DNA from: Marivivens aquimaris
Lineage (GTDB): Bacteria > Pseudomonadota > Alphaproteobacteria > Rhodobacterales > Rhodobacteraceae
Length of the DNA stretch: 64,000 bases
Reading direction: 5' to 3'
Assembly: GCF_015220045.1 (NCBI RefSeq)
Contig: NZ_JADBGB010000001.1
Location: 496,001 to 560,000 of the forward strand
The notes beneath the pieces were generated by a model, which saw only the letters and a list, made by a program, of their open reading frames with translations, was not told the DNA's origin and made no database searches. Below are positions 16,808 to 26,089 of the stretch, piece by piece. A program made the translations under genes and the position numbers. Positions within the stretch are counted from its first letter, which is position 1; each line of letters begins with the position of its first letter.

Positions 16808-17596
16808 ATGTCCATTGATCTGTCGCCCATTGATAAGGCCAAGTTCGTCGCTGCAAAGCGCGCTGCACAATATGTCGAGAGCGGCATGAAAGTCGGTCTG
16901 GGTACTGGCTCCACCGCGTCGTGGCTGGTCAAATGTCTGGGCGAAATGGTCCGTGACGAAGGGCTGAAGATCCAAGGCGTGCCGACCTCTTCGCGCACCG
17001 CTGCACTGGCCCGCGAAGTCGGGATCGAGGTCATCTCGCTCGACGAGGCCAAGTGGCTGGACATCTGTATCGACGGTGCTGACGAGTTCGACCCGAACCT
17101 GAACCTGATCAAAGGCGGCGGCGGTGCCCACCTTCAGGAAAAGATCGTTGCGACGGCCTCGGACCAGATGATCGTCATCACCGATGCGTCGAAGTCCGTT
17201 GAGACGCTGGGTGCTTTCCCGCTGCCGCTCGAAGTTATTCCGTTCGGCTGGCAGACCACGAAGACCATCGTTGAAGAAGCGCTGGTCGGTATGGACGTGC
17301 TGGGCCGCAACGTGTCGCTGCGTATGAACGGCGATGCGCCCTACGTCACCGACGAAGGCAACCATATCCTCGACCTGCACCTCAACCGGATCGGTAACGC
17401 CCGCCAGCTCAGCCTTGTGCTGAACCAGATTCCGGGCGTGGTCGAAAACGGTCTCTTCATCGATATCTGCGATGCCGTTGTTATCGGCTACGGCGATGGC
17501 CGCGCAGAAGTGCGCGACATCAATAACGGCACGGTCGACGAGACGAAGTTCGACTTCCTCGCCGAAGACAATATCTTTGGTGACGTTGCAGAGTAA
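16808..17596 (+). CDS. rpiA: Ribose-5-phosphate isomerase A
   Basis: A 262-residue enzyme interconverting ribose 5-phosphate and ribulose 5-phosphate in the pentose phosphate pathway. The family motifs are present: the phosphate loop GLGTGSTASW, the catalytic DGADEFDPNLNLIKGGGGAH segment (D, D and K of the active site) and EKIVATAS. The C-terminus is about 30 residues longer than E. coli RpiA, as in other alphaproteobacteria. An AGAGGTG sequence before the ATG serves as ribosome-binding site. It is followed by gor in the same direction after 89 bp, a pairing that would link NADPH-forming flux with glutathione reduction. Confidence 0.97.
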   Translation: MSIDLSPIDKAKFVAAKRAAQYVESGMKVGLGTGSTASWLVKCLGEMVRDEGLKIQGVPTSSRTAALAREVGIEVISLDEAKWLDICIDGADEFDPNLNLIKGGGGAHLQEKIVATASDQMIVITDASKSVETLGAFPLPLEVIPFGWQTTKTIVEEALVGMDVLGRNVSLRMNGDAPYVTDEGNHILDLHLNRIGNARQLSLVLNQIPGVVENGLFIDICDAVVIGYGDGRAEVRDINNGTVDETKFDFLAEDNIFGDVAE

Positions 17597-17605
17597 GCGC
17601 CGGGC

Positions 17606-17638
17606 GTGTGCGTGTGGGCAGATTGACCAGACGCACAC
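17606..17638 (+). terminator. Possible hairpin after rpiA
   Basis: GTGTGCGT (17606-17613) can pair with ACGCACAC (17631-17638) around a 17-base loop. There is no U tract, so it is at best a weak terminator or a 3' end-stabilising hairpin between rpiA and gor. Confidence 0.3.
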
Positions 17639-17685
17639 CTGATTACACATGCAAGCCAACTGATATTTAACGAGCGGAGCAACTC

Positions 17686-19038
17686 ATGTCCTTTGATTAC
17701 GACCTCTTTGTCATCGGGGGCGGTTCTGGTGGTGTGCGCGCTGCACGCGTGGCATCCCAAGCAGGCGCCAAAGTCGCGCTGGCCGAAGAAGACCGCATGG
17801 GCGGCACCTGCGTTATTCGCGGCTGTGTCCCGAAGAAACTGATGGTCTTCGCATCCGAGTACCATGACATCGTCGAAGACGCGAAAGCCTACGGTTGGGA
17901 GCTGGAGCACGGCGAGTTCAACTGGGGTCTGTTCCGCGGCCACATGCACAAAGAACTCGACCGTCTTGAGGGTATCTATCGCAACATCCTCAAGAACAAC
18001 GATGTGACGACCTACAACGCCCGCGCGACGCTGAAGGACGAGCACACCGTTTCGCTGTCGACCGGTGAAGAAATCACCGCAAAGCACATCCTGATCGCCG
18101 TCGGCGGCCAGCCGGTGCGTCCGGACCTGCCGAATGCCGAACTGGGCATGGTATCGAACGACATCTTCCTGATGGAGGAGATGCCGAGCAAAATCCTTAT
18201 CATCGGCGGCGGCTACATCGCTTGTGAATTTGCAGGCATCCTTAACGGACTCGGTGTCGATGTGACCCAGTTCTATCGCGGTGCGCAGATCCTGCGCGGC
18301 TTCGACGAAGAAGCTCGCGGCCTCATCGCAGACCAGATGCGCGAAAAGGGCATCAACCTGCACTGCGGCACCAACATCCTCGAGATGGAAAAGCGTGACG
18401 GCAAGATCTGGGTGAAGGGCACCAATGGCGAAGACACCTACGATCAGGTGCTGTTCGCGACGGGCCGTGCGCCGATGACCGACAACCTCGGCCTCGATAA
18501 AGTGGGCGTAGAAACCGGCCGTCATGGCGAGATCAAAGTCGACGAATACAGCCAGACCAACATTCCGTCGATCTACGCTGTGGGCGATGTGACCGACCGC
18601 GTCCAGCTGACCCCCGTCGCGATCCGCGAAGCGATGGCTTTTGTCGAGACCGTATTCAACGGCAACCCGACCAGCCCTGACCACGACCTGATCCCGTCGG
18701 CAGTCTTTACCCAGCCGGAATTCGGCACCGTGGGCCTCAGCGAAGAAGCCGCGCGCGAGCAGGAGCCGATCGAGGTCTACTCGACCAGCTTCCGTCCGAT
18801 GCAGACCTTGTTCGCAGGTCGCCCCGACCGTGTTCTCATGAAACTCATTGTATCGCAGGAGACCCGCAAGGTTCTGGGCTGTCACATCGTCGCACCGCAC
18901 GCGGGCGAGATGATCCAGATTGCAGGCATCGCGGTGAAGATGGGGGCGACAAAAGAGGATTTCGACCGCGTCTGTGCCGTGCACCCCACGATGGCCGAAG
19001 AGCTCGTTACGATGAAGACTCCGACCCGAACTGCTTGA
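17686..19038 (+). CDS. gor: Glutathione reductase
   Basis: A 450-residue flavoprotein disulfide reductase that reduces glutathione disulfide with NADPH. The FAD-binding GGGSGGVRAA begins at residue 11; the redox pair is C42/C47 in GGTCVIRGCVPKK, which fits glutathione reductase rather than lipoamide dehydrogenase (GGTCLNVGCIPSK). The NADPH domain shows IIGGGYIACEFAGIL, and the C-terminal interface carries the catalytic histidine in CAVHPTMAEE. A GAGCGGAGC ribosome-binding site precedes the ATG. Together with the nearby glutathione transferase it suggests a local redox-defence grouping. Confidence 0.96.
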   Translation: MSFDYDLFVIGGGSGGVRAARVASQAGAKVALAEEDRMGGTCVIRGCVPKKLMVFASEYHDIVEDAKAYGWELEHGEFNWGLFRGHMHKELDRLEGIYRNILKNNDVTTYNARATLKDEHTVSLSTGEEITAKHILIAVGGQPVRPDLPNAELGMVSNDIFLMEEMPSKILIIGGGYIACEFAGILNGLGVDVTQFYRGAQILRGFDEEARGLIADQMREKGINLHCGTNILEMEKRDGKIWVKGTNGEDTYDQVLFATGRAPMTDNLGLDKVGVETGRHGEIKVDEYSQTNIPSIYAVGDVTDRVQLTPVAIREAMAFVETVFNGNPTSPDHDLIPSAVFTQPEFGTVGLSEEAAREQEPIEVYSTSFRPMQTLFAGRPDRVLMKLIVSQETRKVLGCHIVAPHAGEMIQIAGIAVKMGATKEDFDRVCAVHPTMAEELVTMKTPTRTA

Positions 19039-19111
19039 ATTTTCCCCGCGCATTCCCAATTGTGAATAGGACTGCCCCGCGAGGGGTGCTTATAGGGAAT
19101 GAACGAGGTTT

Positions 19112-20287
19112 ATGGCTGGAAACAACGGAGGCCCTTGGGGCGGCGGAGGAAACCGCGGTGGTTCGAACGGCGGCGATGACAAAGATCGCCAGCGTCCGAA
19201 CGGCGGTCGCCGCCCGAACGAAGGGCAAGCCCCCGAGATTGATCAACTGTTCAACAAGGGTCGTGACCGCCTGCGCGTACTGATGGGCGGCGACAACGGC
19301 CGCACCGGTAACGGCGGCGGCGGTTTTGGCGGAGGCAACTCCGGCGGACCCAAGCTCACAGGTGCAACCATCGGAATCGGCGCAGTTGTTGCCGTGCTTA
19401 TCTGGGGCGCTGCGTCGTTCTACACGGTGCGCCCCGAACAGCAGTCCGTCGAGCTGTTTCTGGGCGAATTCAGTGACACCGGCCAACCGGGTCTGAACTT
19501 TGCTCCGTGGCCGCTGATCACCCACGAAGTACGTTCGGTCACCACCGAAAACACCATCGATATCGGTGCGCAGTCGACCGGCGAAGACACCGGCCTGATG
19601 CTGACCGGTGACGAGAACATCGTGGACATCGACTTCCAGGTTGTGTGGAAGATCAAGGATCTGCCAGCCTTCATGTTCAACCTTGCCGACCCCGAAGCGA
19701 CGATTGCTGCCGTGGCCGAATCCGCCATGCGTGAAATCGTGGCCCAGTCGGAGCTGGCACCGATCCTCAACACCGAACGTGGTGTGATCCAGACCCGCCT
19801 GACAGAGATGGTTCAGTCGACCCTCGACAGCTACGACAGTGGCGTCGATATCGTCCGTATCAACCTCGACCGCGTTGACCCGCCGCAGCCGGTTATCTCG
19901 TCGTTCTTCAAGGTGCAGGACGCCGAACAGGAACGTGCGCGTCTCCAGAACGTTGCGGACAAGTACTCGAACCAGGTTGTCGCTGAAGCACGCGGTCAGG
20001 CCGCTCAGGACCTCGAAGAGGCCGAAGCGTACCGTGCCCGCGTAACCAACGCCGCGCAGGGTGAGGCCAGCCGCTTCACCTCGATCCTTGCCGAGTATCA
20101 GGCATCGCCGGACGTGACCCGCCGCCGCATGTACCTTGAAACGATGGAAGAGCTGCTTCAGTCGGTTGACCTGATGATCCTCGACCAGCCTGAGGGCGAA
20201 GGGCAGGGCGTCGTGCCTTACCTTCCGCTGAACGAGCTGCGCAGCAATAACGCCAACCGAACCACCGAAGAAGGAGGGTCCAACTAA
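19112..20287 (+). CDS. hflK: HflK, FtsH-regulating membrane protein
   Basis: A 391-residue membrane protein that with HflC forms large SPFH cages around the FtsH protease. The first 80 residues are Gly/Asn-rich and disordered (repeated GGGN type), followed by a single membrane span at about 88-108 and the periplasmic SPFH domain (YTVRPEQQSVELFLGEF, TGDENIVDIDFQVVW) and a long Ala/Glu-rich helix. It overlaps hflC by one base (TAATG), and hflC overlaps the DUF2065 gene, so the three form one transcription unit, the usual arrangement in this group. Confidence 0.96.
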   Translation: MAGNNGGPWGGGGNRGGSNGGDDKDRQRPNGGRRPNEGQAPEIDQLFNKGRDRLRVLMGGDNGRTGNGGGGFGGGNSGGPKLTGATIGIGAVVAVLIWGAASFYTVRPEQQSVELFLGEFSDTGQPGLNFAPWPLITHEVRSVTTENTIDIGAQSTGEDTGLMLTGDENIVDIDFQVVWKIKDLPAFMFNLADPEATIAAVAESAMREIVAQSELAPILNTERGVIQTRLTEMVQSTLDSYDSGVDIVRINLDRVDPPQPVISSFFKVQDAEQERARLQNVADKYSNQVVAEARGQAAQDLEEAEAYRARVTNAAQGEASRFTSILAEYQASPDVTRRRMYLETMEELLQSVDLMILDQPEGEGQGVVPYLPLNELRSNNANRTTEEGGSN

Positions 20288-21162
20288 TGCGTAAGGCATA
20301 TGTAGCTCTCGGCGCGCTGGTCGTAGCAGGCGTCATCGCAGCTTCGTCGATCTTCATCGTCGACGAACGTGAAAAAGCTCTCGTCCTCCAGTTCGGTCAG
20401 ATCGTTGGCGTGAAGGAAGAGCCCGGTATCGGGTTCAAAATCCCGCTCATTCAGGAAGTCGTCAAATACGATGACCGCATTCTGAGCCGTGACATGGCTG
20501 CTCTAGAAGTCATCGCATCGGACAGCCGCCGCATCGAAGTCGATGCCTTCGCGCGCTACCGTATCGCGGACGTCGAGGACTTCCGCCGTGCAACGGGTTC
20601 GGGTGGTGAGCGTCAGGCATCCAACCGCCTCGATTCGATCCTGCGTACCGCGATCCGTAAGGTTCTGGGTACCGTGTCGTCGGCTGAAATCCTGTCGAGC
20701 GACCGTGACGCACTCATGCAGCTTATCCGCGATGTTGCGGCACCTGAAGCCGACTCGCTTGGCCTCCAGCTGATTGATGTACGCCTCAAGCGTACCGACC
20801 TTCCGCCGGAGAACCTCGAGAAGACCTATGAGCGGATGATCGCTGAACGAGAACGTGAAGCGGCAGACGAGATCGCTCGTGGTAATGAAGCCGCTCAACG
20901 GATTCGCGCCGGGGCTGACCGTACGGTGACCGAACTTGTTTCGGATGCTCAACGTCAGGCCGAGATCATCCGCGGTGAGGCTGACGCCGAACGGACACGG
21001 ATCTTTGCAGAGGCCTACGGGTCAGACGCGGAGTTCTTCGATTTCTATCGTTCGTTGCAGGCCTATCGCCGTGCGCTGGAAGGCGGGAATACGTCGATGG
21101 TGCTCACGCCGGATAGCGACTTCTTCAGCTATCTGGAATCTGCAACGGGAAACGCTGAATGA
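20287..21162 (+). CDS. hflC: HflC, FtsH-regulating membrane protein
   Basis: A 291-residue partner of HflK: an N-terminal membrane anchor (about 5-24), the SPFH/band-7 domain (VDEREKALVLQFGQIVG, then a VEVDAFARYRI-like region) and a coiled-coil helix in the last third rich in Glu, Arg and Ala. It has the same fold and topology as HflK but no disordered leader. The one-base overlap with hflK and four-base overlap with the DUF2065 gene indicate translational coupling, in line with the equimolar HflK/HflC complex. Confidence 0.96.
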   Translation: MRKAYVALGALVVAGVIAASSIFIVDEREKALVLQFGQIVGVKEEPGIGFKIPLIQEVVKYDDRILSRDMAALEVIASDSRRIEVDAFARYRIADVEDFRRATGSGGERQASNRLDSILRTAIRKVLGTVSSAEILSSDRDALMQLIRDVAAPEADSLGLQLIDVRLKRTDLPPENLEKTYERMIAEREREAADEIARGNEAAQRIRAGADRTVTELVSDAQRQAEIIRGEADAERTRIFAEAYGSDAEFFDFYRSLQAYRRALEGGNTSMVLTPDSDFFSYLESATGNAE

Positions 21163-21341
21163 TTTTGATGCTGCTGCAAGCTGCGGCTGGTGTACTGATC
21201 GTAGAGGGGCTGGCGTACGCGCTGGCCCCTAAACTAGTTGAGCAGATGCTCGAACAGATGCGGGAAGTCCCGCTCGAACGTCGTCGCTGGATAGGACTTG
21301 TGTCCTTCGCGGCGGGTCTTATCGTCCTCACCCTCTTATAA
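21159..21341 (+). CDS. DUF2065 small membrane protein
   Basis: A 60-residue protein with two hydrophobic helices (about 2-22 and 43-60) joined by an amphipathic, charged loop (EQMREVPLERRRW). It matches DUF2065 (YjeT type), small membrane proteins often encoded behind hflC in proteobacteria. The ATG overlaps the hflC stop by four bases. A function has not been established; the gene order suggests a part in, or control of, the HflKC-FtsH complex. Confidence 0.85.
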   Translation: MILMLLQAAAGVLIVEGLAYALAPKLVEQMLEQMREVPLERRRWIGLVSFAAGLIVLTLL

Positions 21342-21472
21342 CGAGCCGGCGACCGGATTTCACACCCTGTTGAGACTTATGTTTCAAGGGTTGAGTGGAC
21401 GGCCCCCTTGCTTAGAGTCCTGTCATAACGGGGCGTTTGGGGGCCCCGCTCAAATGGACAAGGAGAGTCCCT

Positions 21473-22927
21473 GTGAAATCGAATGCCTTTGCGCTTGATC
21501 GCCGGACCGGTGGCCAAAACTCACTCATGGCCCTGTTTCTGGCGGCATTTTTTGTGCTGACGCAGGCAGTCGCCGGACAGGCTCAGGACAATCGCCCTGT
21601 GTCGTTCGCCGATCTGGCTGATCGCGTCAGCCCCGCAGTGGTGAACATCACCACTTCGACGATGGTTTCGACCAATATGGACGGCCAACCCGGAATGCCG
21701 GGCAGCCCGTTCGAAGAGTTCTTCAAAGATTTCCAGAACCAGGGTCCGCAGCGTTCGTCTGCACTCGGTTCGGGCTTTGTCATTTCGCCTGACGGCTACA
21801 TTGTGACCAACAACCACGTCATCGAAGGCGCGGACGAGATCCAGATCGAGTTCTTTCCGGGTGGTGAAGACCCGCTCGAAGCTGTTCTGATCGGTACCGA
21901 CCCGAACACCGACATCGCGCTGCTGAAGGTCGAAGCGACCGATCTGCATTATGTTTCGTTCGGCGACAGCGACGCCGCCCGTGTTGGCGACTGGGTCATG
22001 GCCGTGGGTAACCCACTTGGTCAGGGCTTCTCGGTTTCGGCCGGTATCGTTTCGGCCCGTAACCGCGAGCTTTCGGGCACCTATGACGACTACATCCAGA
22101 CTGACGCCGCGATCAACCGTGGTAACTCAGGCGGCCCGCTGTTCAACATGGACGGTGACGTTGTTGGCGTGAACACTGCGATCCTGTCGCCGAACGGCGG
22201 TTCGATCGGTATCGGTTTCTCGATGGCGTCGAACGTTGTGACCAAGGTTGTCGACCAGCTTCAGGAGTTCGGTGAAACCCGCCGCGGCTGGCTCGGTGTC
22301 CGCATTCAGGATGTCTCGCCCGATATGGTCGACGCGATCGACGGTCTGCAATCGGTCGCCGGTGCGCTCGTGACTTCGGTTCCTGAAGGCCCTGCAATGG
22401 AAGCCGGTGTTGAAGCTGGTGACGTCATCCTCACCTTCGATGGCCGCGAAGTCGCCGACACCCGCGAACTGGTCCGCATCGTGGCCGACTCGCCGGTTGG
22501 TGCCGAAGTGGTCATGAACGTCCTGCGTGACGGTGAGAACGTCGAGCTGACCGTTGTGCTCGGTCGCCGCGAAGAAGCCCAAGGCGCCATCCCCGCATCG
22601 GCAGAGAACCCGAAGGGTGCTCCGTCGACCGGTGAAGTGCTCGGCCTGATGCTTTCGGCTGTCAACGAAGATGCAATCGCCCAGTTCGACCTCGACCCGC
22701 AGACCGAAGGCCTCGTCATCGTTGGTGTCGATCCGATGTCTGATGCTGCTGAGAATGGTCTCCAAGTCGGTGACGTTATCACCGAAGCTGGCCAGATGGC
22801 CGTATCGTCTGTCGCCGAGTTCGAAGATCGTGTTGCCGCTGCGAAGGACGAAGGCCGCAAGTCGCTGCTGATCCTCGTCAATCGCGACAACATGGCCCGC
22901 TTCCTCGCGCTCAGCCTCGTCGAGTAA
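21473..22927 (+). CDS. degP: DegP/Do-type periplasmic serine protease
   Basis: A 484-residue HtrA-family protease and chaperone for misfolded envelope proteins. The start is taken as GTG 21473, eight bases behind AAGGAGA; an in-frame ATG at 21437 lacks a ribosome-binding site. A signal peptide (hydrophobic LMALFLAAFFVL, cleavage near AGQAQD) sends it to the periplasm. The catalytic triad is readable in this numbering: H115 in VTNNHVIEGAD, D147 in NTDIALLKV and S219 in RGNSGGPLF. Two PDZ domains follow (from about 265 and 375). It lies downstream of hflKC, grouping envelope proteolysis genes. The 131-bp gap before it is likely to hold its own promoter. A clear terminator follows. Confidence 0.95.
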   Translation: MKSNAFALDRRTGGQNSLMALFLAAFFVLTQAVAGQAQDNRPVSFADLADRVSPAVVNITTSTMVSTNMDGQPGMPGSPFEEFFKDFQNQGPQRSSALGSGFVISPDGYIVTNNHVIEGADEIQIEFFPGGEDPLEAVLIGTDPNTDIALLKVEATDLHYVSFGDSDAARVGDWVMAVGNPLGQGFSVSAGIVSARNRELSGTYDDYIQTDAAINRGNSGGPLFNMDGDVVGVNTAILSPNGGSIGIGFSMASNVVTKVVDQLQEFGETRRGWLGVRIQDVSPDMVDAIDGLQSVAGALVTSVPEGPAMEAGVEAGDVILTFDGREVADTRELVRIVADSPVGAEVVMNVLRDGENVELTVVLGRREEAQGAIPASAENPKGAPSTGEVLGLMLSAVNEDAIAQFDLDPQTEGLVIVGVDPMSDAAENGLQVGDVITEAGQMAVSSVAEFEDRVAAAKDEGRKSLLILVNRDNMARFLALSLVE

Positions 22928-22947
22928 CCGACCCACATATCTTCCTG

Positions 22948-22979
22948 AAAGGGCGCCCGTTGCGGCGCCCTTTCTTTTT
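22948..22979 (+). terminator. Rho-independent terminator of degP
   Basis: AAAGGGCGCC (22948-22957) pairs perfectly with GGCGCCCTTT (22964-22973) around a six-base loop, followed by CTTTTT. Position 20 bases after the stop codon. Confidence 0.93.
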
Positions 22980-23135
22980 GCGCGAACGGGGCGTATGAGG
23001 AGGGCGGCTCCGGTAGCCAGCCGTCCGCGCCTTCGGGTGGGGTGAATACCGGATATCTCAGCTTTTTTGCCCCTATGACGCGGCGGATTGGCAATGCGGA
23101 CACCTCCGAACGACCCGCGTCCCGCAGGGACAAAG

Positions 23136-23570
23136 ATGAACTATCAAGACCTTACCCCCGTTTTCGCCACAGCGCCGACGCTGAAACTTCGTGCCCGCCG
23201 TTTGCGCGAAGGGACCGAGATGACCCACGCAGAATCGCTTGAGGCTCTCGCCCACGAATACGGTCTCAAAGACTGGAACACGTTGGCAGCCAAGGCCGCG
23301 CCCGAGCCGACCTTGCATGGCCTCAGCGCAGGTGACCGCATCGCGGGTCACTACATGAGCAAGCCGTTCACCGGCGTTATCAAAGGCCTGCGCAGCTCGT
23401 TCGCGGGCGTAGTGCATCACATCGTCATTCGTTTCGACGAACCCGTCGACGTATCGAAATCGGCTTTGATGCAGATCCCGCGTCAGCAGATCCAGTTCGA
23501 GATCAATGATGACGGCATCACGGATGGGCACACATCCGACGGTGTACCCTATCTGTTGCTGGAGCTTTAA
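23136..23570 (+). CDS. Small conserved protein, glyoxalase-related domain type
   Basis: A 144-residue protein. The start is ATG 23136 with AGGGA eight bases before it; an earlier in-frame ATG adds 16 residues without a ribosome-binding site. The N-terminal 55 residues (LKLRARRLREGTEMTHAESL, EALAHEYGLKDWNTLAA) match a helical segment shared by proteins annotated as glyoxalase-superfamily-related; the second half is a small beta domain. No metal-binding residues of a true glyoxalase are evident. Function unknown. It meets the lipoprotein gene tail to tail with a four-base overlap. The 155 bp between the degP terminator and this gene show nothing else I can name. Confidence 0.75.
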   Translation: MNYQDLTPVFATAPTLKLRARRLREGTEMTHAESLEALAHEYGLKDWNTLAAKAAPEPTLHGLSAGDRIAGHYMSKPFTGVIKGLRSSFAGVVHHIVIRFDEPVDVSKSALMQIPRQQIQFEINDDGITDGHTSDGVPYLLLEL

Positions 23571-24088
23571 ATCCCGAGCTCTTCGCTCGTCAGCGGCACG
23601 AGGCCAAGCTCTCGTGCCGTGCGGATATCCAGCAGCGGACTATCGAGGCCCTGCTGCCGCTGATAGCTGCGAATGGCGTCAGTCGTGCGGCTGTCCAGAA
23701 TGCCGTCAATCTCTCCACGGAAGTGGCCACGCACGGTCAGCGCCCGCTGGAGCGACGCCACGAACGGCGCGTCCATGCTGTCAGGGCAGACGGACTCGAA
23801 TAGAACCTCGCGCCGTTCGCGCACGATACGTTGGCGCGTCACGGTGCGATAGGCGGCGGGGGCAACCACGGTGCCATCGGTATGTACCTCGGCGGGCTGT
23901 ACCATGACGTGTTCGGTCACAGTTTCCAGCACCGCAGGGGTCACGTCGCGCCCATAGCAGTGACCTTCGGAATCGTGACTGATTTGCGCGTCGGCAAAGG
24001 GCGGGGGATTCGACAAAGGCGGCAACCCGTCCGCGCAAGCAGCCAGTACCGGACCCGCAAGTGCGATCAGATAGGCGGGAATTCTCAT
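23567..24088 (-). CDS. Lipoprotein with peptidoglycan-binding domain
   Basis: A 173-residue protein with a signal sequence ending in the lipobox VLAAC (C18), so it should be a lipidated envelope protein. Residues about 35-100 contain a TPAVLETVTEHVMVQPAE-type segment seen in small Rhodobacterales lipoproteins of unknown role. Residues about 108-165 form a PG_binding_1 three-helix domain (SLQRALTVRGHFRGEIDG, DAIRSYQRQQGL). It probably tethers the outer membrane or a complex to the cell wall. It ends against the preceding plus-strand gene with a four-base overlap and is divergent from the ferredoxin gene. Confidence 0.85.
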   Translation of the reverse strand: MRIPAYLIALAGPVLAACADGLPPLSNPPPFADAQISHDSEGHCYGRDVTPAVLETVTEHVMVQPAEVHTDGTVVAPAAYRTVTRQRIVRERREVLFESVCPDSMDAPFVASLQRALTVRGHFRGEIDGILDSRTTDAIRSYQRQQGLDSPLLDIRTARELGLVPLTSEELGI

Positions 24089-24211
24089 GGCTGCTCTGCT
24101 TTGCCTCTTGTTTCGAATACCTTAGCCGACTTTGGCTGCCTCAGGCAAATTTTACGCGATCCGTTGAAACCTACCTATCGAGGGCTGGCGAACGACGCGC
24201 GTTATACCTAG

Positions 24212-24567
<356 letters not shown>

Positions 24568-24568
<1 letters not shown>

Positions 24569-25260
24569 TGCGTCTCGCTGCGCTCCTTCTTTTGCTGCCA
24601 GGCATTGCACAGGCAGAAGTACAGGGGGCGCAGCTACTCGCGCCGACGACCCGTTACGGGCATGGGGCGCTGACGAATGGTGAATACGCCATTCTCGAAG
24701 TCGAGACCGATAGCGGCTCGTACCAGTTCTCGTTCCTTGATGGTGTGTTCGAAGACGAAGCGCCGAGGTTGTTCGATCTGAACGGCGACGGCAATCCCGA
24801 AGTCATCACGGTCCGCAGCGACGAAACCGTGGGCGCGATGATCGACATCTACGGCGAGCTACCGGACGGCTCGGTCGCTGGCGTCCTGCGCTCACCGCCC
24901 GTTGGGCAGAAATACCGTTGGTATGCGGTTGCTGGCATGGGCGATTTCGACGGTGATGGTGCGGTTGAGGTGGCCTTCGTCGACCGTCCGCACCTCGCTA
25001 AGACCTTGCAGATCGCGCAGGTCGACGAGGTTGACGGGACGTGGACTTGGACGCCTGAAGCGTCGATTGCCAACCTGACAAATCACAAAATCCAGACGCC
25101 TCATATCGAGGGCGGCGTGGATTGCGACGGCACGCTGTGGCTCGCGAACGGCGCGTGGACGCGGATCATGCAGGTGACGTTCAACGGCACGGAGTACGTT
25201 GCGACGGACGCCGGCGCCTATGACGCCGCCACCCTTGCGGATAACTCAAACTGCGAGTGA
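24568..25260 (+). CDS. Secreted FG-GAP/VCBS-like repeat protein
   Basis: A 230-residue protein with a clear signal peptide (RLAALLLLLPGIAQA, cut before EVQG), so periplasmic or secreted. Two calcium-loop-like repeats are visible, FDLNGDGNPEVITV and GDFDGDGAVEVAFVD, as in FG-GAP/VCBS beta-propeller blades; the size suggests half a propeller or a dimer. The start at 24568 overlaps the ferredoxin stop and places the signal peptide at the N-terminus; the frame is open further upstream, but that part is only a shadow of the ferredoxin gene. Function unknown. It ends against cobS with a 15-base overlap. Confidence 0.8.
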
Positions 25261-26013
25261 CGCCATCACGATCAGCGCGGCGATCTCGCTGATCTGCTGG
25301 GTCGCGCCGAGGACGTCTCCTGTCTGACCGCCGATTTTGTTCATCGCGATCTTGCTGCACCCGAGCGTTAGAAGCGCGAGCACGACAAACAGCATGATGG
25401 CTGCCCACGGTGCGCAGAGCACAGCCACACCGAGGCCGATGATCAGCGCGCCGCCAAAGACTTCCTTGGGCGGACGACCGACGCTGTGAGACAGGCCATT
25501 GCCGCGTGCGTTGTCATGCCAGTGCATTAGCGCCACCATCGGCACGCGCGAGGTCGCGGCGGCAACCAGCAAAACGCCCCAGAGGTGGCCGAGCGTCATC
25601 AGATAGGACAAGGCCACAAACCGTGCGAGCAGGCTGAAGCCGAGCGCGAGAACGCCGTAAGTGCCGATGCGGCTGTCTTTCATGATCTCCAGTCGGCGCT
25701 CGACCGTCCAGCCACCCCAGAAGCCATCAGCTACGTCCGCCAGACCGTCTTCGTGCATTGCGCCCGTGACGACGACCTGCACCGCGATGACGATGAGCGC
25801 TGCGATGTTGACGGGAACGCCCAGCCATAGCGCAATGCTACCGGCCAGCGCGGCGCAGAACGCGGCGGCTAGTCCGGCGATGGGGTAGGCCCATGCGGCC
25901 AAGGCACCACGGCTGAACTCTTCATCGGCGAGCTTGACGGGCAGGCGGGTCAGGAGTGCAATGGCGATCAGGACATCACGCGGCGCGAAGCGCTTCATGT
26001 CGGCATTTGGCAT
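25246..26013 (-). CDS. cobS: Adenosylcobinamide-GDP ribazoletransferase (cobalamin synthase)
   Basis: A 255-residue membrane enzyme that joins adenosylcobinamide-GDP to alpha-ribazole (phosphate) in the last assembly steps of cobalamin. The hydrophilic active-site motif [16 protein letters not shown] sits between membrane helices, followed by KDSRIGTYG and, near the end, [15 protein letters not shown], both CobS hallmarks. The upstream bases contain GAAAGGTCA twice in tandem, giving two possible ribosome-binding sites. It is divergent from cobT, whose product makes the alpha-ribazole phosphate that CobS uses, across 76 bp. I find no B12 riboswitch between them. Confidence 0.95.
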   Translation of the reverse strand: MPNADMKRFAPRDVLIAIALLTRLPVKLADEEFSRGALAAWAYPIAGLAAAFCAALAGSIALWLGVPVNIAALIVIAVQVVVTGAMHEDGLADVADGFWGGWTVERRLEIMKDSRIGTYGVLALGFSLLARFVALSYLMTLGHLWGVLLVAAATSRVPMVALMHWHDNARGNGLSHSVGRPPKEVFGGALIIGLGVAVLCAPWAAIMLFVVLALLTLGCSKIAMNKIGGQTGDVLGATQQISEIAALIVMASLAV

Positions 26014-26089
26014 CGGTGTGACCTTTCTGACCTTTCATTTGTTGGCACGAGAGTTATTGAAGAGCGATCAAGACTTCAATGAGGACGAC

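Noticed and set aside
17488..19059. 523-codon open frame antisense to gor
   Set aside because: Shadow of a complete glutathione reductase; composition typical of reversed GC-rich coding sequence.
21437..21472. Upstream ATG of degP adding 12 residues
   Set aside because: No ribosome-binding site and it would displace the signal peptide. GTG 21473 has AAGGAGA at the right distance.
26014..26089. Cobalamin riboswitch between cobS and cobT
   Set aside because: The gap is only 76 bp and lacks the B12 box (GCCACTG) and the length needed for the aptamer.
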